A stretch of 49,268 bases of DNA from Bacteroidota bacterium (lineage in GTDB: Bacteria; Bacteroidota; Bacteroidia; Chitinophagales; Chitinophagaceae), in contig JAKQJG010000061.1 in assembly GCA_029561305.1 (NCBI GenBank), forward strand, positions 1-49,268. The letters are read 5' to 3'. A program made the translations under genes and the position numbers. Each line of letters opens with the position of its first letter. Within the stretch, counting starts at the first letter, position 1. Shown in pieces: positions 1 to 9,157 of the stretch. The notes under the pieces are model-generated. The model was not told the DNA's origin. It did no database searches and saw nothing but the letters and a program-made list of their open reading frames with translations.

Positions 1-1599
1 GATTATTACCTGCATAAAAATAATGCACTGGTAAAACGTATGATGTATGCTGTGGGTTTTGCCGGTCTGTTTATTTTATTAATGGCCATCGTAAATTTTA
101 TCAATATCGCCATCGGAAATTCGGGTAACAGGATAAAGGAGATCGGTGTACGCAAAGTAATGGGCAGTATGCGTTCGCATTTAGTGATGCAGTTTTTGGC
201 AGAGTCGGTTATCATTGTTTTATTGGCAACGATATTGGCAACGGCAGCTTACCCACTGGCAAAAAATATCTTTGCATCGATGGTTGGTAAGCCGATGTCT
301 TCTCTTACCGCCTTGCCTGGTTATTTTCTTTTTACACCCCTGCTATTGAGTTTATTGATCGGCTTGCTTGCAGGGATATATCCAGCTTTGGTTTTATCTT
401 CTTTAAAAGCGGTGGATTCACTAAAAGGAAAACTGAAAACAGCCAATGAAAAAATTTGGTTGCGAAAATCCCTGGTGGGTTTCCAGTTCAGTATTGCGCT
501 GATCGTGCTGATTGCGGCTGCCGTAGTAGCGCAGCAGGTAAATCATTTTTTTAACAGCGATCTTGGGTATAACAGGGAATATGTTGTGGCATCACAGGTG
601 CCAAGAGACTGGAGCAGGGAAGGCGTACAAAAAATGAAAACCATCCGGGATGAATTTGCTGCGATGCCACAGGTAAGTGCTGTGAGCATTTCCTACGAAA
701 TACCCAATGGCATGAACGGGAATGATCCCATGGTTTTCAAATCAGGCACCGATTCTTCAGCAGCGGTAAATATGCAGTCGATGGTGACGGATGAAAATTA
801 CCTGGATGTCTATGGTATTAAAATGGCCGGCGGCGGATTCTTTGATAACCGCCAGTTAGATTCAGGACAAGTTGTTTTATCTGAAAAGGCAGTGGCGGCA
901 TTGGGGTTTAAAACTGCTGCTGCAGCCATTGGCCAGCAACTGCGTATTCCTGGCGATCCCACGGTATTTACAGTAAAAGGGGTAACGAATGATTTTCATT
1001 TTAACTCGATGCAAATGGGGCTGCGGCCAATGATATTTTTTAATGTGTATAATGGCATCTATCACCGTTACCTTTCTTTCAAATTAAAACCAGGCAATGC
1101 ACAGGCAGCAGTGGAAGCCATTCAAAAAAAGTGGAGTGCAATGATGCCCGGTTCTTCCTTTGAGTACACATTTATGGATGACGCATTAAAAAAGATGTAT
1201 ACCAGCGAACTGCAAACTAAACGAGCTGCTTATACTGCTGCTGTTTTATCTTTAATTATTGCGTTGCTGGGTGTATTGGGATTAGTTTCATTAAGTATCC
1301 ATAAAAGGGTAAAAGAGATCGGTATCAGGAAAGTACTTGGCGCTTCTATTCAAAGTATCCTCATGTTATTTGTAAAGGAATTTGCAGGCATTTTACTGGT
1401 AGCGGGTGCTGTGGCCTGTCCGGTTGCATATTTGTTAATGAACAACTGGCTGAATAATTACGCCAGTCATATAGCCCTTTCCGCTGCATTAATGATGGCT
1501 GCTGTTGGGCTACTCGCTGCCGTTACAATATTGCTTATTTGCCTGCACGCCGCCAAAACTGCCATTGCAAATCCAGTAAAAAGTCTGCGTGCAGAATAA
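1..1599 (+). CDS. ABC transporter permease, FtsX/MacB type (5' end outside window)
   Basis: The reading frame is open from base 1, so the start lies upstream and about 532 C-terminal residues are present. It belongs to the large Bacteroidota exporter permeases with two FtsX domains. The visible part holds the end of FtsX domain 1 (three membrane segments, with GNRIKEIGVRKVMGS), then a new membrane anchor at about base 475, a roughly 230-residue extracytoplasmic MacB_PCD-like domain, and FtsX domain 2 (HKRVKEIGIRKVLGA and three membrane segments). The family couples a cytoplasmic ATPase to periplasmic substrate or lipoprotein movement rather than transporting through the membrane itself. No cognate ATPase is next to it downstream. 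A GC-rich hairpin follows the stop. The family call is firm; the substrate is unknown. Confidence 0.92.
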   Translation, partial: DYYLHKNNALVKRMMYAVGFAGLFILLMAIVNFINIAIGNSGNRIKEIGVRKVMGSMRSHLVMQFLAESVIIVLLATILATAAYPLAKNIFASMVGKPMSSLTALPGYFLFTPLLLSLLIGLLAGIYPALVLSSLKAVDSLKGKLKTANEKIWLRKSLVGFQFSIALIVLIAAAVVAQQVNHFFNSDLGYNREYVVASQVPRDWSREGVQKMKTIRDEFAAMPQVSAVSISYEIPNGMNGNDPMVFKSGTDSSAAVNMQSMVTDENYLDVYGIKMAGGGFFDNRQLDSGQVVLSEKAVAALGFKTAAAAIGQQLRIPGDPTVFTVKGVTNDFHFNSMQMGLRPMIFFNVYNGIYHRYLSFKLKPGNAQAAVEAIQKKWSAMMPGSSFEYTFMDDALKKMYTSELQTKRAAYTAAVLSLIIALLGVLGLVSLSIHKRVKEIGIRKVLGASIQSILMLFVKEFAGILLVAGAVACPVAYLLMNNWLNNYASHIALSAALMMAAVGLLAAVTILLICLHAAKTAIANPVKSLRAE

Positions 1600-1618
1600 A
1601 ACTTATTTAAAATACAAT

Positions 1619-1643
1619 TGCCCGGGTATATAACTCCCGGGCA
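1619..1643. terminator. bidirectional hairpin between convergent genes
   Basis: TGCCCGGG and CCCGGGCA form an 8-bp perfect stem around a 9-base loop, with A/T-rich flanks on both sides. It lies between the stop of the permease and the stop of the convergent peroxiredoxin. The U-tract is weak on both strands, so termination strength is uncertain. Confidence 0.6.
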
Positions 1644-1664
1644 TTTATATTTAGAGAAACTTAC

Positions 1665-2138
1665 CTAGTTTAACGAGGCCAGCGTTTCCTGTATCGCTGC
1701 AAAATCCGGCTGGTCGCCCGGGGTTGGGCATACCTCGCTGTATTGTACTACGCCATCTTTATCAATTACAAAAGCAGCTCTTTTACTAACACCCGCCATT
1801 TCAAAGGCCGGGAAAGTGTCATACAAAACACCAAACGCAGTTGAAACCGTTTTATTAAAATCACTCAACAATGGGAAATTGAGGTTTTGTTCGTTTTTAT
1901 ATTTATCCAGCGTAAAAAGTGAATCTACCGAAATGCCCAGCACCTGTGCATTGCTGTTGTTATACAGGGTAATATTATCCCTTACGGAGCAGAGTTCTGC
2001 CGTACATACACTTGTAAATGCCAGGGGGAAAAATAGAATTACCACATTCTTCCCATTAAAATCAGCAAGACTTACTTTGCTTTTCTCACTATTATACAAA
2101 GTAAATGCAGGTGCCTGTTGTCCTTTTTCTATTGCCAT
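1665..2138 (-). CDS. peroxiredoxin, AhpC/TSA family (AhpE-like)
   Basis: This is a cytoplasmic thiol peroxidase of about 157 aa that reduces H2O2 or organic peroxides. The start at 2138 (MAIEKGQQAPAF) is preferred because it gives the usual thioredoxin-fold N-terminus; the longer frame adds 16 unrelated residues. The peroxidatic cysteine is C45 in FFPLAFTSVCTAELC, and a second cysteine (C50) sits five residues later, as in AhpE-like enzymes. The sequence FFPLAFTxxCTxELCxVRD is characteristic of this subgroup. The gene is monocistronic and convergent with the upstream permease. Confidence 0.93.
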   Translation of the reverse strand: MAIEKGQQAPAFTLYNSEKSKVSLADFNGKNVVILFFPLAFTSVCTAELCSVRDNITLYNNSNAQVLGISVDSLFTLDKYKNEQNLNFPLLSDFNKTVSTAFGVLYDTFPAFEMAGVSKRAAFVIDKDGVVQYSEVCPTPGDQPDFAAIQETLASLN

Positions 2139-2358
2139 ATTTTTTATTTTTCCTGTGTTACAAATTAGTAGATGGATTGTTGGCAAAAAACCGTATTTTT
2201 TTTTAATTATTTGAAAAGGGTACTTTCATGAAAATGGTTGATGACTGTTTGAATAATTATTTCATCTCAATTGATTTTTAATTAATTTGCCGCTGCCTGA
2301 TCCGCCACACTACAGCCACAGATTGCAGAAAACAGTTGAACAGCCTAATTTTATTTTG

Positions 2359-4104
2359 ATGAAAAAAATTTTACTTGCAGCTTTTTTTGCGTATTCAGCT
2401 TCAGCAGCTGTTGCCCAGGTAACCTATATCGCAATAACCAACCACAACACAGGTTCCGGCTCCAATAATTTATTCAATAACTATGTTGCCGTAAACCAGC
2501 CATGTTATATCGACTGGGAAGTGTATGCCGAGGGTATGACCGAAATGGAGGCCTGTGGTTTTAGAAGCGATTCCAGGCTGGTATTAAGAAGGATGGGAGA
2601 GAACGATTCCACTTCTGTTGTTGCCGCTGCGCCCATTATAGTGCCGGGTATTTGTGCCGGCAAAACGGGTAACAACGATCATTACTATGTAGACCTGGGT
2701 GCTTACATTGACAAGCCCGGCAGGTATTCTGTTGAGATACAGGCCGACCTCCCCAACATGACTTACCCATTTGAAAATGCCAGTACAAAAACTACATACA
2801 ACTATTCCTGCCCGTCGGCCTATTACCTAACAGGAACCAGTGGCCCAACAGGGAATTATTACATCCCGGCCGGCAGTTGCACCGGTGGACCCGGCCTCAG
2901 CGATCCTGTTGGTGGACAGGGAATCGATATGTTGTCAGAAATTTTCACTTCACTCAAATTCTTTACGGTTGGTGAAGCTGGTACGTACAGGGAAATGGCT
3001 GTATTGAACGGAAGTTTTTATGATCTGCCTAAAGGTAAATTTCAGCCGGGCAACCCAACATTACCGGCAAGCCTGAACGGTACAAATGGTATTCCTTCGT
3101 ATGGTATTTGTCCCATTGTAGATGCACCGGTAATCAGCCTGGGTGGAGAGATCAATATTTTTAAACGAACCGATTGCAGTGCTGATGTTACGGGTGCCGC
3201 TTTGCTATACAGGCTGTATAAGGTGGGAACTACTCCCCCTGCATTTATTCCAGTGGCACTTAATTTTAAAGATGACTGCCCTGCTAATCCAAACGGACCT
3301 GACGGAAATAATTTTCCCACAGGCGGCTCCTGTCAGAATACCAATAATATACTTGACCAGCGCTGGCAAACGGTTGCCGGAGTTTCCAGTTTATTGCCTG
3401 CATCATTTGCGCTCGCAGATACGGGGTTGTGGATGATAGAATTCTTTACAGAAACCTATATGAAAGATTGTGCCGGCACTTCTTTTACACGGTATGGTGA
3501 TACTGCAGTCACAACGTTTACAGTAAACAATCCGTTGGCAGTAGGTTCGCCCTGTGGCAATGTGATCCCGGTGTTGCTCGCTGCTTTTACTGTTACGCCA
3601 TCTGCAAATAATAATGTACTCCAATGGACGGTGGAAGAAGGCACCAATGTGGTTTCGTTTGGCGTGCAGGTGTCAATGGATGGTTATAGTTTCAATACGG
3701 CCGGCGCTGTTCTTTATAATAACAGGCGTTTGTATAACTACACAGATGCTGCTTATACAAACAAAACAGTTTTTTACAGGCTTGTTATTTATGAAAAGGA
3801 TGGAACTGTTTCTTATTCGCCGGTGGTAAGGGTGAGTAATAAAAAAGCTGTAAACAAAATGATGGTGCAGGCTTCTTCACAAACCATACTTGTAAAGCTG
3901 GAGTACTTTAGCAAGGGCAGGTACCAGCTTGATTGCATCAATGCAACGGGCAGCAGGGTAGCAAAAAATCAATTAACAGTGAATGCCGATGGCAACAGCA
4001 ATATCAACCTTACTTTAAAAACCGAATTAGCACATGGTATTTATTTCGCCATATTGAGAAACGAAAGAGGGGAAGTAATAGCAAGGACGAATTTTTATTA
4101 CTGA
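2359..4104 (+). CDS. secreted protein with C-terminal sorting-type module
   Basis: This 581-aa protein has a clear signal peptide (MKKILLAAFFAYSASAAVAQ). The ATG at 2359 is chosen over the longer frame because it starts the signal peptide directly. The middle is rich in Cys, Gly and aromatic residues and I do not recognise it. After the Pro-Val-Leu-Leu-Ala segment (about residue 405) comes the Bacteroidota module with LQWTVEEGTNVVSFGVQVS and DGYSFN, which is FN3-like. The last 70 residues end in GIYFAILRNERGEVIARTNFYY-like beta strands, resembling type IX secretion C-terminal domains. It is probably exported to the cell surface or medium. The function is unknown. Confidence 0.8.
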   Translation: MKKILLAAFFAYSASAAVAQVTYIAITNHNTGSGSNNLFNNYVAVNQPCYIDWEVYAEGMTEMEACGFRSDSRLVLRRMGENDSTSVVAAAPIIVPGICAGKTGNNDHYYVDLGAYIDKPGRYSVEIQADLPNMTYPFENASTKTTYNYSCPSAYYLTGTSGPTGNYYIPAGSCTGGPGLSDPVGGQGIDMLSEIFTSLKFFTVGEAGTYREMAVLNGSFYDLPKGKFQPGNPTLPASLNGTNGIPSYGICPIVDAPVISLGGEINIFKRTDCSADVTGAALLYRLYKVGTTPPAFIPVALNFKDDCPANPNGPDGNNFPTGGSCQNTNNILDQRWQTVAGVSSLLPASFALADTGLWMIEFFTETYMKDCAGTSFTRYGDTAVTTFTVNNPLAVGSPCGNVIPVLLAAFTVTPSANNNVLQWTVEEGTNVVSFGVQVSMDGYSFNTAGAVLYNNRRLYNYTDAAYTNKTVFYRLVIYEKDGTVSYSPVVRVSNKKAVNKMMVQASSQTILVKLEYFSKGRYQLDCINATGSRVAKNQLTVNADGNSNINLTLKTELAHGIYFAILRNERGEVIARTNFYY

Positions 4105-4119
4105 TAAAATAGTTTCACA

Positions 4120-4160
4120 AAAAAAAATGGCGGCTGCATTTGCAACCGCCATTTTTTTTA
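4120..4160. terminator. bidirectional Rho-independent terminator
   Basis: ATGGCGG-c-TGCA pairs with TGCA-a-CCGCCAT. The stem is flanked by an A-run on the left and a T-run on the right, so it can serve both the plus-strand secreted protein and the minus-strand ABC permease that converge here. Confidence 0.85.
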
Positions 4161-4170
4161 AGATCAAGGT

Positions 4171-5487
4171 TTATGATTTCCTGAAAGTCCATTTAAACAT
4201 TTCTTTCCAGCTTGCTTTTTTGCCATACATTAAAATACCGGTGCGGTAAATTTTTCCTGCCATCCAGGTGGTAAATATAAATCCACCAATGAGTAATGCC
4301 ATAGATCCAGCCAGTTCGTACCAGGGTACATCACCACTGGGTATCCTGCCCATCATTACAATCGGGGAGGTGAATGGTATCATACTGGCCCACACCATCG
4401 CCGTGCTGTCGGGTGTGTTGATATTGCTGCTCAAAATAATGAAGCCAAAAATGATCGGCATGGTGATCGGCAGCATTAATGATTGTGCTTCCTGGGGATC
4501 TTCATTGATCACACTTCCAATGGCTGCGAAAAGAGATGCATAAAATAAATAACCTCCCAAAAAGTAAAATGCAAAACAACCCATTACCAGCAGCCAGTTC
4601 ACACTGCCCATTATAGTGGATAGTTCTCCCATTTTTCCGGCAAAGCCAGCACTGGCGCCCTGTGCAGGCAGCTGTTGGTTAAGCTGGCCGGCCTGCTCCA
4701 GCAATTGTTGTGATAGTATCGCAGAGGATATGGTTGATAATAATGTCATCAGGATGGCCCACAAGGCCAATTGTGTTAAACCCACCGCTGCAATACCCAA
4801 TATCTTTCCCATCATCAGTTCAAATGGTTTTACACTGCTCACCATTACTTCAGCAATGCGGTTTGTTTTTTCTTCCATCACACCCCTCATTACCATGGCA
4901 CCAAAAACAAACATGGTGATATATATAAGTATGCCACTTAAAAATCCAATAAGAGAATTGACCTCTGCATTTACTTTTTTAGAAACACCTTTTTCTGTTT
5001 TCACCCTGTTGTCAATACTGTAGGCACCGGAGGAAATTTTGCTGATGCTGTCTAATATATCTTTTCGTATACCGCGGCTTTGCAGGCTATAGTCCTGGTA
5101 GGCATTGTCAAGTCTTTTTTCAATAACATCTTTTGTATCGCCGCTGATTTGTTTGGCAGAATGTATTACAAACTGCTTTACAGAAGGGTCATTTCTTAAG
5201 TCAAGTACAGCGTCATACCCTTTAGCTCCATAGTTAACGCTGTCTACATCATTTACAAAAGAAAAACTAACACGGGTGCTGTCTGTTTTTAAATTCCTGC
5301 TGAAAAAACCCGGATCGTTGATCACCGCAATTTTTTTCAATTTGTCTTTTGAAGTAGCAGCCAAAAAAGCACTTCCGAAAATAAACAGGATCATCACGAT
5401 CGGTAATAAAAAGGTAGATAACAAAAAGGTTTTGTTTCTTACCCGGGTGATGTATTCTCTTTGTATAATTAAGCTGATCTTATTCAT
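4171..5487 (-). CDS. ABC-2 type transporter permease (NatB-like)
   Basis: This 438-aa membrane protein has the NatB/ABC-2 arrangement: one N-terminal membrane segment (residues about 18-40), a long extracytoplasmic domain (about 45-175), then five or so membrane segments. The family core VMEEKTNRIAEVMVSSVKP follows the second membrane segment. The start MNKISLIIQREY at 5487 is preferred over one five codons upstream because the family begins with this amphipathic stretch. It pairs with the ATPase encoded just upstream on the same strand. Relatives export sodium or drugs, but the substrate cannot be read from sequence. The spacer to the ATPase gene holds a short repeat array. Confidence 0.9.
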   Translation of the reverse strand: MNKISLIIQREYITRVRNKTFLLSTFLLPIVMILFIFGSAFLAATSKDKLKKIAVINDPGFFSRNLKTDSTRVSFSFVNDVDSVNYGAKGYDAVLDLRNDPSVKQFVIHSAKQISGDTKDVIEKRLDNAYQDYSLQSRGIRKDILDSISKISSGAYSIDNRVKTEKGVSKKVNAEVNSLIGFLSGILIYITMFVFGAMVMRGVMEEKTNRIAEVMVSSVKPFELMMGKILGIAAVGLTQLALWAILMTLLSTISSAILSQQLLEQAGQLNQQLPAQGASAGFAGKMGELSTIMGSVNWLLVMGCFAFYFLGGYLFYASLFAAIGSVINEDPQEAQSLMLPITMPIIFGFIILSSNINTPDSTAMVWASMIPFTSPIVMMGRIPSGDVPWYELAGSMALLIGGFIFTTWMAGKIYRTGILMYGKKASWKEMFKWTFRKS

Positions 5488-5490
5488 ATA

Positions 5491-5534
5491 GTGAATGGTC
5501 AATTGTGAATGGTGAATGGTGAATGGTCAATGGG
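5491..5534. repeat. short intergenic tandem repeat (GTGAATGGT/GTCAAT type)
   Basis: Degenerate 7- to 9-base units (GTGAATG, GTCAAT) are reiterated between the ABC ATPase and permease genes. The reverse complement reads ATTGACCATTCACCATTCAC, the same family as at 23318-23347 and 39071-39119. It lies in the probable leader of the permease cistron. Confidence 0.7.
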
Positions 5535-5588
5535 GATAGTTTTTATGTGAATCAGCAATATTGACTATTGCCTGGTCACTATTGACAA

Positions 5589-6515
5589 TTATGATTTTTC
5601 AAATTGCCTGGCCTCCGGTGTTCCTTCCACCAGTTTTATAAATATCTCATTTAACGAAGGCAATACCTCATTAAAGGAATGAACCTGTATGTTTTGATTG
5701 ATAAAATGTTTCAATACATCATTGGGTGTTGCATCATGCTGCAGTTTAAGCAATAGTTTTTCTGGCTGGTGCCTGATCACTTCAAAAATAAAAGTAGCCA
5801 AATGAAGCGCATTTGTTTCTGCACCCAATTGAAAAATATTTTCCTTGTACTGGTTTTTGATTTCCTTTACAGTGCCATCCAGTATTTTTTTTCCTTTATT
5901 AATCAATACGATCTGGTCGCAGATCTCTTCCACTTCCCCCATGCGGTGCGTACTAAAAATGATAGTGCAGCCTTTTTTTGCCAATGCATAAATTTCTTCT
6001 TTGATCAAATTGGCATTCACCGGGTCAAGACCACTAAAGGGTTCATCGAGGATGATCAGTTTGGGTTCATGCAACACGGTGGTAACAAACTGTAATTTTT
6101 GTTGCATACCCTTACTCAGGTCCTCCACTTTTTTATTCCACCAGCTCTGCATTTCAAATTTTTCAAACCACTCTTTTACTTTCTGCATCGCTTCTGTCTT
6201 GCTCAAACCTTTTAAGCGGCCTAAGTACAAAGCCTGTTCGCCGATCTTCATTTTTTTATACAGGCCTTTTTCTTCCGGCATGTATCCGATATAGCGGATG
6301 TCATTGATCGGGTCAAATTTTCTGCCGTTGAAAATGATATTGCCCTCATCAGGATAAAAAATGCCGGTGATCATCCGGAGCAAAGTTGTTTTGCCGGCAC
6401 CATTGGGGCCCAGTAATCCAAAAATACTGCCCTCTTTTATTTGAAAGCTGATATCATCAACCGCTTTTTGATTAGCAAAATATTTACGGAGGTTTTGTAA
6501 TTCTAAAATGTTCAT
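5589..6515 (-). CDS. ABC transporter ATP-binding protein (NatA-like)
   Basis: This 308-aa cytoplasmic ATPase energises the adjacent NatB-like permease. The Walker A motif GPNGAGKT is at residues 36-43, the signature is DLSKGMQQ, Walker B is LIILDEPFSGLDP, and the H-loop is FSTHRM. A C-terminal extension of about 90 residues matches the DUF4162 region found in NatA-type exporters. It precedes the permease gene on the same strand, separated by about 100 bp of repeats. Family assignment is firm; the substrate is unknown. Confidence 0.95.
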   Translation of the reverse strand: MNILELQNLRKYFANQKAVDDISFQIKEGSIFGLLGPNGAGKTTLLRMITGIFYPDEGNIIFNGRKFDPINDIRYIGYMPEEKGLYKKMKIGEQALYLGRLKGLSKTEAMQKVKEWFEKFEMQSWWNKKVEDLSKGMQQKLQFVTTVLHEPKLIILDEPFSGLDPVNANLIKEEIYALAKKGCTIIFSTHRMGEVEEICDQIVLINKGKKILDGTVKEIKNQYKENIFQLGAETNALHLATFIFEVIRHQPEKLLLKLQHDATPNDVLKHFINQNIQVHSFNEVLPSLNEIFIKLVEGTPEARQFEKS

Positions 6516-6768
6516 GGTAAGAAATTAACTGTAAGAATACTACAATTTTCAATGTTCATGGCTATACTTTAAAAAGATTTTATAAACGGCAGCTTTCCGG
6601 ATTGCTGCATATTAGTAACATTGGTCTGCCGGATATTACAATCCGAAAAAAAATAATTTTGCCCTCACAGTGTCAGCACGTCAGTAGCTAATGGCTTTGT
6701 TAATTACGGGTTGGTTAAAAATGTTTTAGTATAATAAGCTGCTGCATTCACAACACATATAATAATTG

Positions 6769-8379
6769 TCAACCCTTACCCAAAATAATTGCTATTTGAT
6801 TCGCCACTCTTTCACCGTCCATAGCGGCGCTCACAATGCCACCGGCATAGCCGGCACCCTCGCCACAAGGGTAGAGATTTTTTATTTGTGGATGTGTTAA
6901 TGTTTCAGCATCCCTTGGTATCCGCACAGGAGATGAAGTGCGGCTTTCGGTAGCCACTACAATGGCATCGTTGGTAAAGTACCCACGCATTTTTTTTCCA
7001 AAAGCCTGGAAACCTTTAGCAAGACAGTCATATATAAAGGATGGCAGTACTTCATTTAGTTGTGTGGATTGTAAACCAGGCTGGTAGCTGCAGGCTGGTA
7101 AGGAAGACGAATGATTTCTTAAACTGAAATCCACCATCCGCTGTGCAGGTGCTGCAAAATTTCCCCCACCAGCTTTATAACATTCCTGCTCTACCATTCT
7201 TTGAAATGCCATTAAAAGCAGGGGACTGTGTTCAAAGTCACCTGCATTCTCAAATCCTTTAAATCCTTTCAATTTTTTAAACTCCCTCCAGGCATCTTTT
7301 TCATCCACCGATACCACCATGCCGCTGTTGGCATACGGGTTGTTTCTTTTGCTGGGGCTCCATCCGTTCACCACCACTTCTCCAGGAGCGGTGGCAGCTG
7401 GCGCTATAATACCACCCGGACACATACAAAACGAAAAGACACCCCGGCCGTTTACTTGCTCCACCAATGAGTAAGAAGCAGGTGGCAGATATTCTCCTCT
7501 TGTATCACAGTGGTATTGTACATTGTCAATCAGGTTTTGCGGATGCTCCACCCTTACACCCAACGCAAAGGGCTTGGCTTCTATCAATATATTTTTATGA
7601 TGCAATAATTCAAAAATATCCCTGGCAGAATGACCCGTTGCCAGTATCACCGCATCGGCTGTAAAAATATCGCCACTGAATGTTCTTACAGATTTTACAG
7701 CATCGTTTTCAATAATAAGATCCGTTAATTTTTGATTGAATAAAAACTGCCCGCCACAATTGGTAATGAGTTCCCTCATTGCAGTGATGATATGCGGCAG
7801 TTTATTGGTGCCAATATGCGGGTGTGCTTCGTATAGAATTTTTTCTTCGGCACCAAAATGAACAAAGAGATTTAATATCCTGTCTATATTGCCCCGCTTA
7901 TTGCTTCTTGTATACAATTTGCCATCGCTGTAAGTGCCTGCACCACCTTCACCAAAACAGTAATTACTTTCAGGATTGATGATGCCGTCTTTATTCAGTG
8001 TTGCAAGGTCACGTCTCCTGGCCCTTACATCTTTACCTCTTTCTAAAAGGATGGGTTGTATGCCATCTTCTATTAGTTGCAATGCTGCAAACAAACCAGC
8101 CGGGCCGGCTCCCACAATAATGACTTTTTTATCCGCTTTGCTTACATCATTAAAATTGAAATGCTGTTTTGACCGTTCATGAAAAGGTTCATCAATAAAA
8201 GCATTGAGGGTAAGATTTACCCAAATGGTTCGGCTCCTGGCGTCGATTGATTTTTTGTGGATGTGAAAACCGGTAACAGCTGCTAAATTTTTACCGGTTG
8301 TTTTAGCAATCAAATTTTTTATTGCTGCGTCGTCTGCTGCCTCCTGCGGAAGCATTTTGAGCGTGATTTTTTGTTGCAT
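6769..8379 (-). CDS. NAD(P)/FAD-dependent oxidoreductase (COG2509-like)
   Basis: This 536-aa flavoprotein has an N-terminal region of about 80 residues with an RSRTIWVNL-type stretch typical of this family. The dinucleotide-binding motif VIIVGAGPAGLFAA is at residues 86-99, with the ribose-binding acidic residue in LLERG (E113). FGEGGAGTYSDGKL lines the FAD pocket, and a C-terminal PCGEGAGYAGGIVSAAMDG closes the FAD site. The family is widespread and annotated only as FAD-dependent dehydrogenase; the physiological substrate is unknown. It is monocistronic, and the spacer to the upstream ABC genes (6516-6768) holds nothing I can identify. Confidence 0.9.
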   Translation of the reverse strand: MQQKITLKMLPQEAADDAAIKNLIAKTTGKNLAAVTGFHIHKKSIDARSRTIWVNLTLNAFIDEPFHERSKQHFNFNDVSKADKKVIIVGAGPAGLFAALQLIEDGIQPILLERGKDVRARRRDLATLNKDGIINPESNYCFGEGGAGTYSDGKLYTRSNKRGNIDRILNLFVHFGAEEKILYEAHPHIGTNKLPHIITAMRELITNCGGQFLFNQKLTDLIIENDAVKSVRTFSGDIFTADAVILATGHSARDIFELLHHKNILIEAKPFALGVRVEHPQNLIDNVQYHCDTRGEYLPPASYSLVEQVNGRGVFSFCMCPGGIIAPAATAPGEVVVNGWSPSKRNNPYANSGMVVSVDEKDAWREFKKLKGFKGFENAGDFEHSPLLLMAFQRMVEQECYKAGGGNFAAPAQRMVDFSLRNHSSSLPACSYQPGLQSTQLNEVLPSFIYDCLAKGFQAFGKKMRGYFTNDAIVVATESRTSSPVRIPRDAETLTHPQIKNLYPCGEGAGYAGGIVSAAMDGERVANQIAIILGKG

Positions 8380-8610
8380 GTTGTTGCCAGGTTTTTATCC
8401 CGGAAAATTATCTGTAGAACAATGTATCAAAAAACGGCTGCTTTATTTTATTGAAACCTGCCAGTTTTAAAGTTGATATTTTAATAACCCCTTCAGTTTC
8501 CCAATAAGCCCGGGTCTACGGGTATTTCACATAAAAGTATTTGCTCAATGGCTACATTGAAAATTCTTTTTTTATTTAACAGAACTCAAACTGCATTCAC
8601 CAAACCCTTA

Positions 8611-8642
8611 CACCTAAGTCCCCCTTTAGGGGCGGAGGGGTG
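8611..8642. repeat. GC-rich inverted-repeat element beside the DUF3127 stop
   Basis: CACC...CCCCCTTTAGGGG...GGGGTG forms nested inverted repeats directly after the DUF3127 stop codon (minus strand). In minus orientation it reads like the C-runs/AAAGGGG intergenic elements I recall from Bacteroidota genomes. It may also work as a transcription terminator, but there is no T-tract. Confidence 0.45.
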
Positions 8643-8644
8643 TT

Positions 8645-9040
8645 TTAAAACGGCAGATCATCAATCGCATCCGGCGATGAAGCAGTAAAGGTATCCAGCG
8701 GTTCCATGTATTCACTGTCAGCTGAAGGCTGTTTATCTGCACCCGTTTTCAATACCTGCTCAATTCTCCAGGCATCCAAATTGGTAATATAATTGGTAAC
8801 TCCATTTTTTTCCCACTTGCTGCCCTTGATATTAAAGAACACTTTGATCTCATCGCCAATATTTACACGGTCCACGATCGCTGTCTTATCCTGCACACAC
8901 TGAAACTTTACATAATTGGTCACCGTTCTGCCGCCAATATCATCTGTTTTTTCCACGGCAAATTCTCTTGTTTTAAAGGTGGCTGTCCTTTGCACTTCAT
9001 CATATTTGGCAACTAACTTGCCCGATAATTCATAACTCAT
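8645..9040 (-). CDS. DUF3127 domain-containing protein
   Basis: This 131-aa protein matches the DUF3127 family along most of its length (MSYELSGKLVAKYDEVQ, FKTREFAVEK, NYVKFQCVQDK, INLDAWRIE-like). The alternating strands and the conserved VKFQ...GDEIKVFFNIKG pattern suggest an OB-fold-like small beta-barrel, and the acidic C-terminal tail (DAIDDLPF) recalls single-stranded DNA-binding protein tails. That similarity is my inference; no function is established. It is transcribed alone and divergent from the nucleotidase pair. Confidence 0.85.
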   Translation of the reverse strand: MSYELSGKLVAKYDEVQRTATFKTREFAVEKTDDIGGRTVTNYVKFQCVQDKTAIVDRVNIGDEIKVFFNIKGSKWEKNGVTNYITNLDAWRIEQVLKTGADKQPSADSEYMEPLDTFTASSPDAIDDLPF

Positions 9041-9157
9041 AAAAAAATATTTTCGCTGTAAAAGTAATCCTAATTCGTAATAAAATTTTTATCCATTCGT
9101 TTTGGTTTGTCAATTGAAAAAAGGCTACCTTGTCCGCCTTTAAAATTCATAGCCTGC

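Noticed and set aside
2287..2358. Upstream extension of the secreted protein from a non-ATG start
   Set aside because: The ATG at 2359 opens a textbook signal peptide; the extra 24 residues do not.
3042..3320. Antisense frames inside long secreted-protein and receptor genes
   Set aside because: They mirror the codon structure of the real genes and lack starts, motifs or context.
5491..5534. Short repeats as a CRISPR array
   Set aside because: Units are 7-10 bases, degenerate and without spacers; there are no cas genes.
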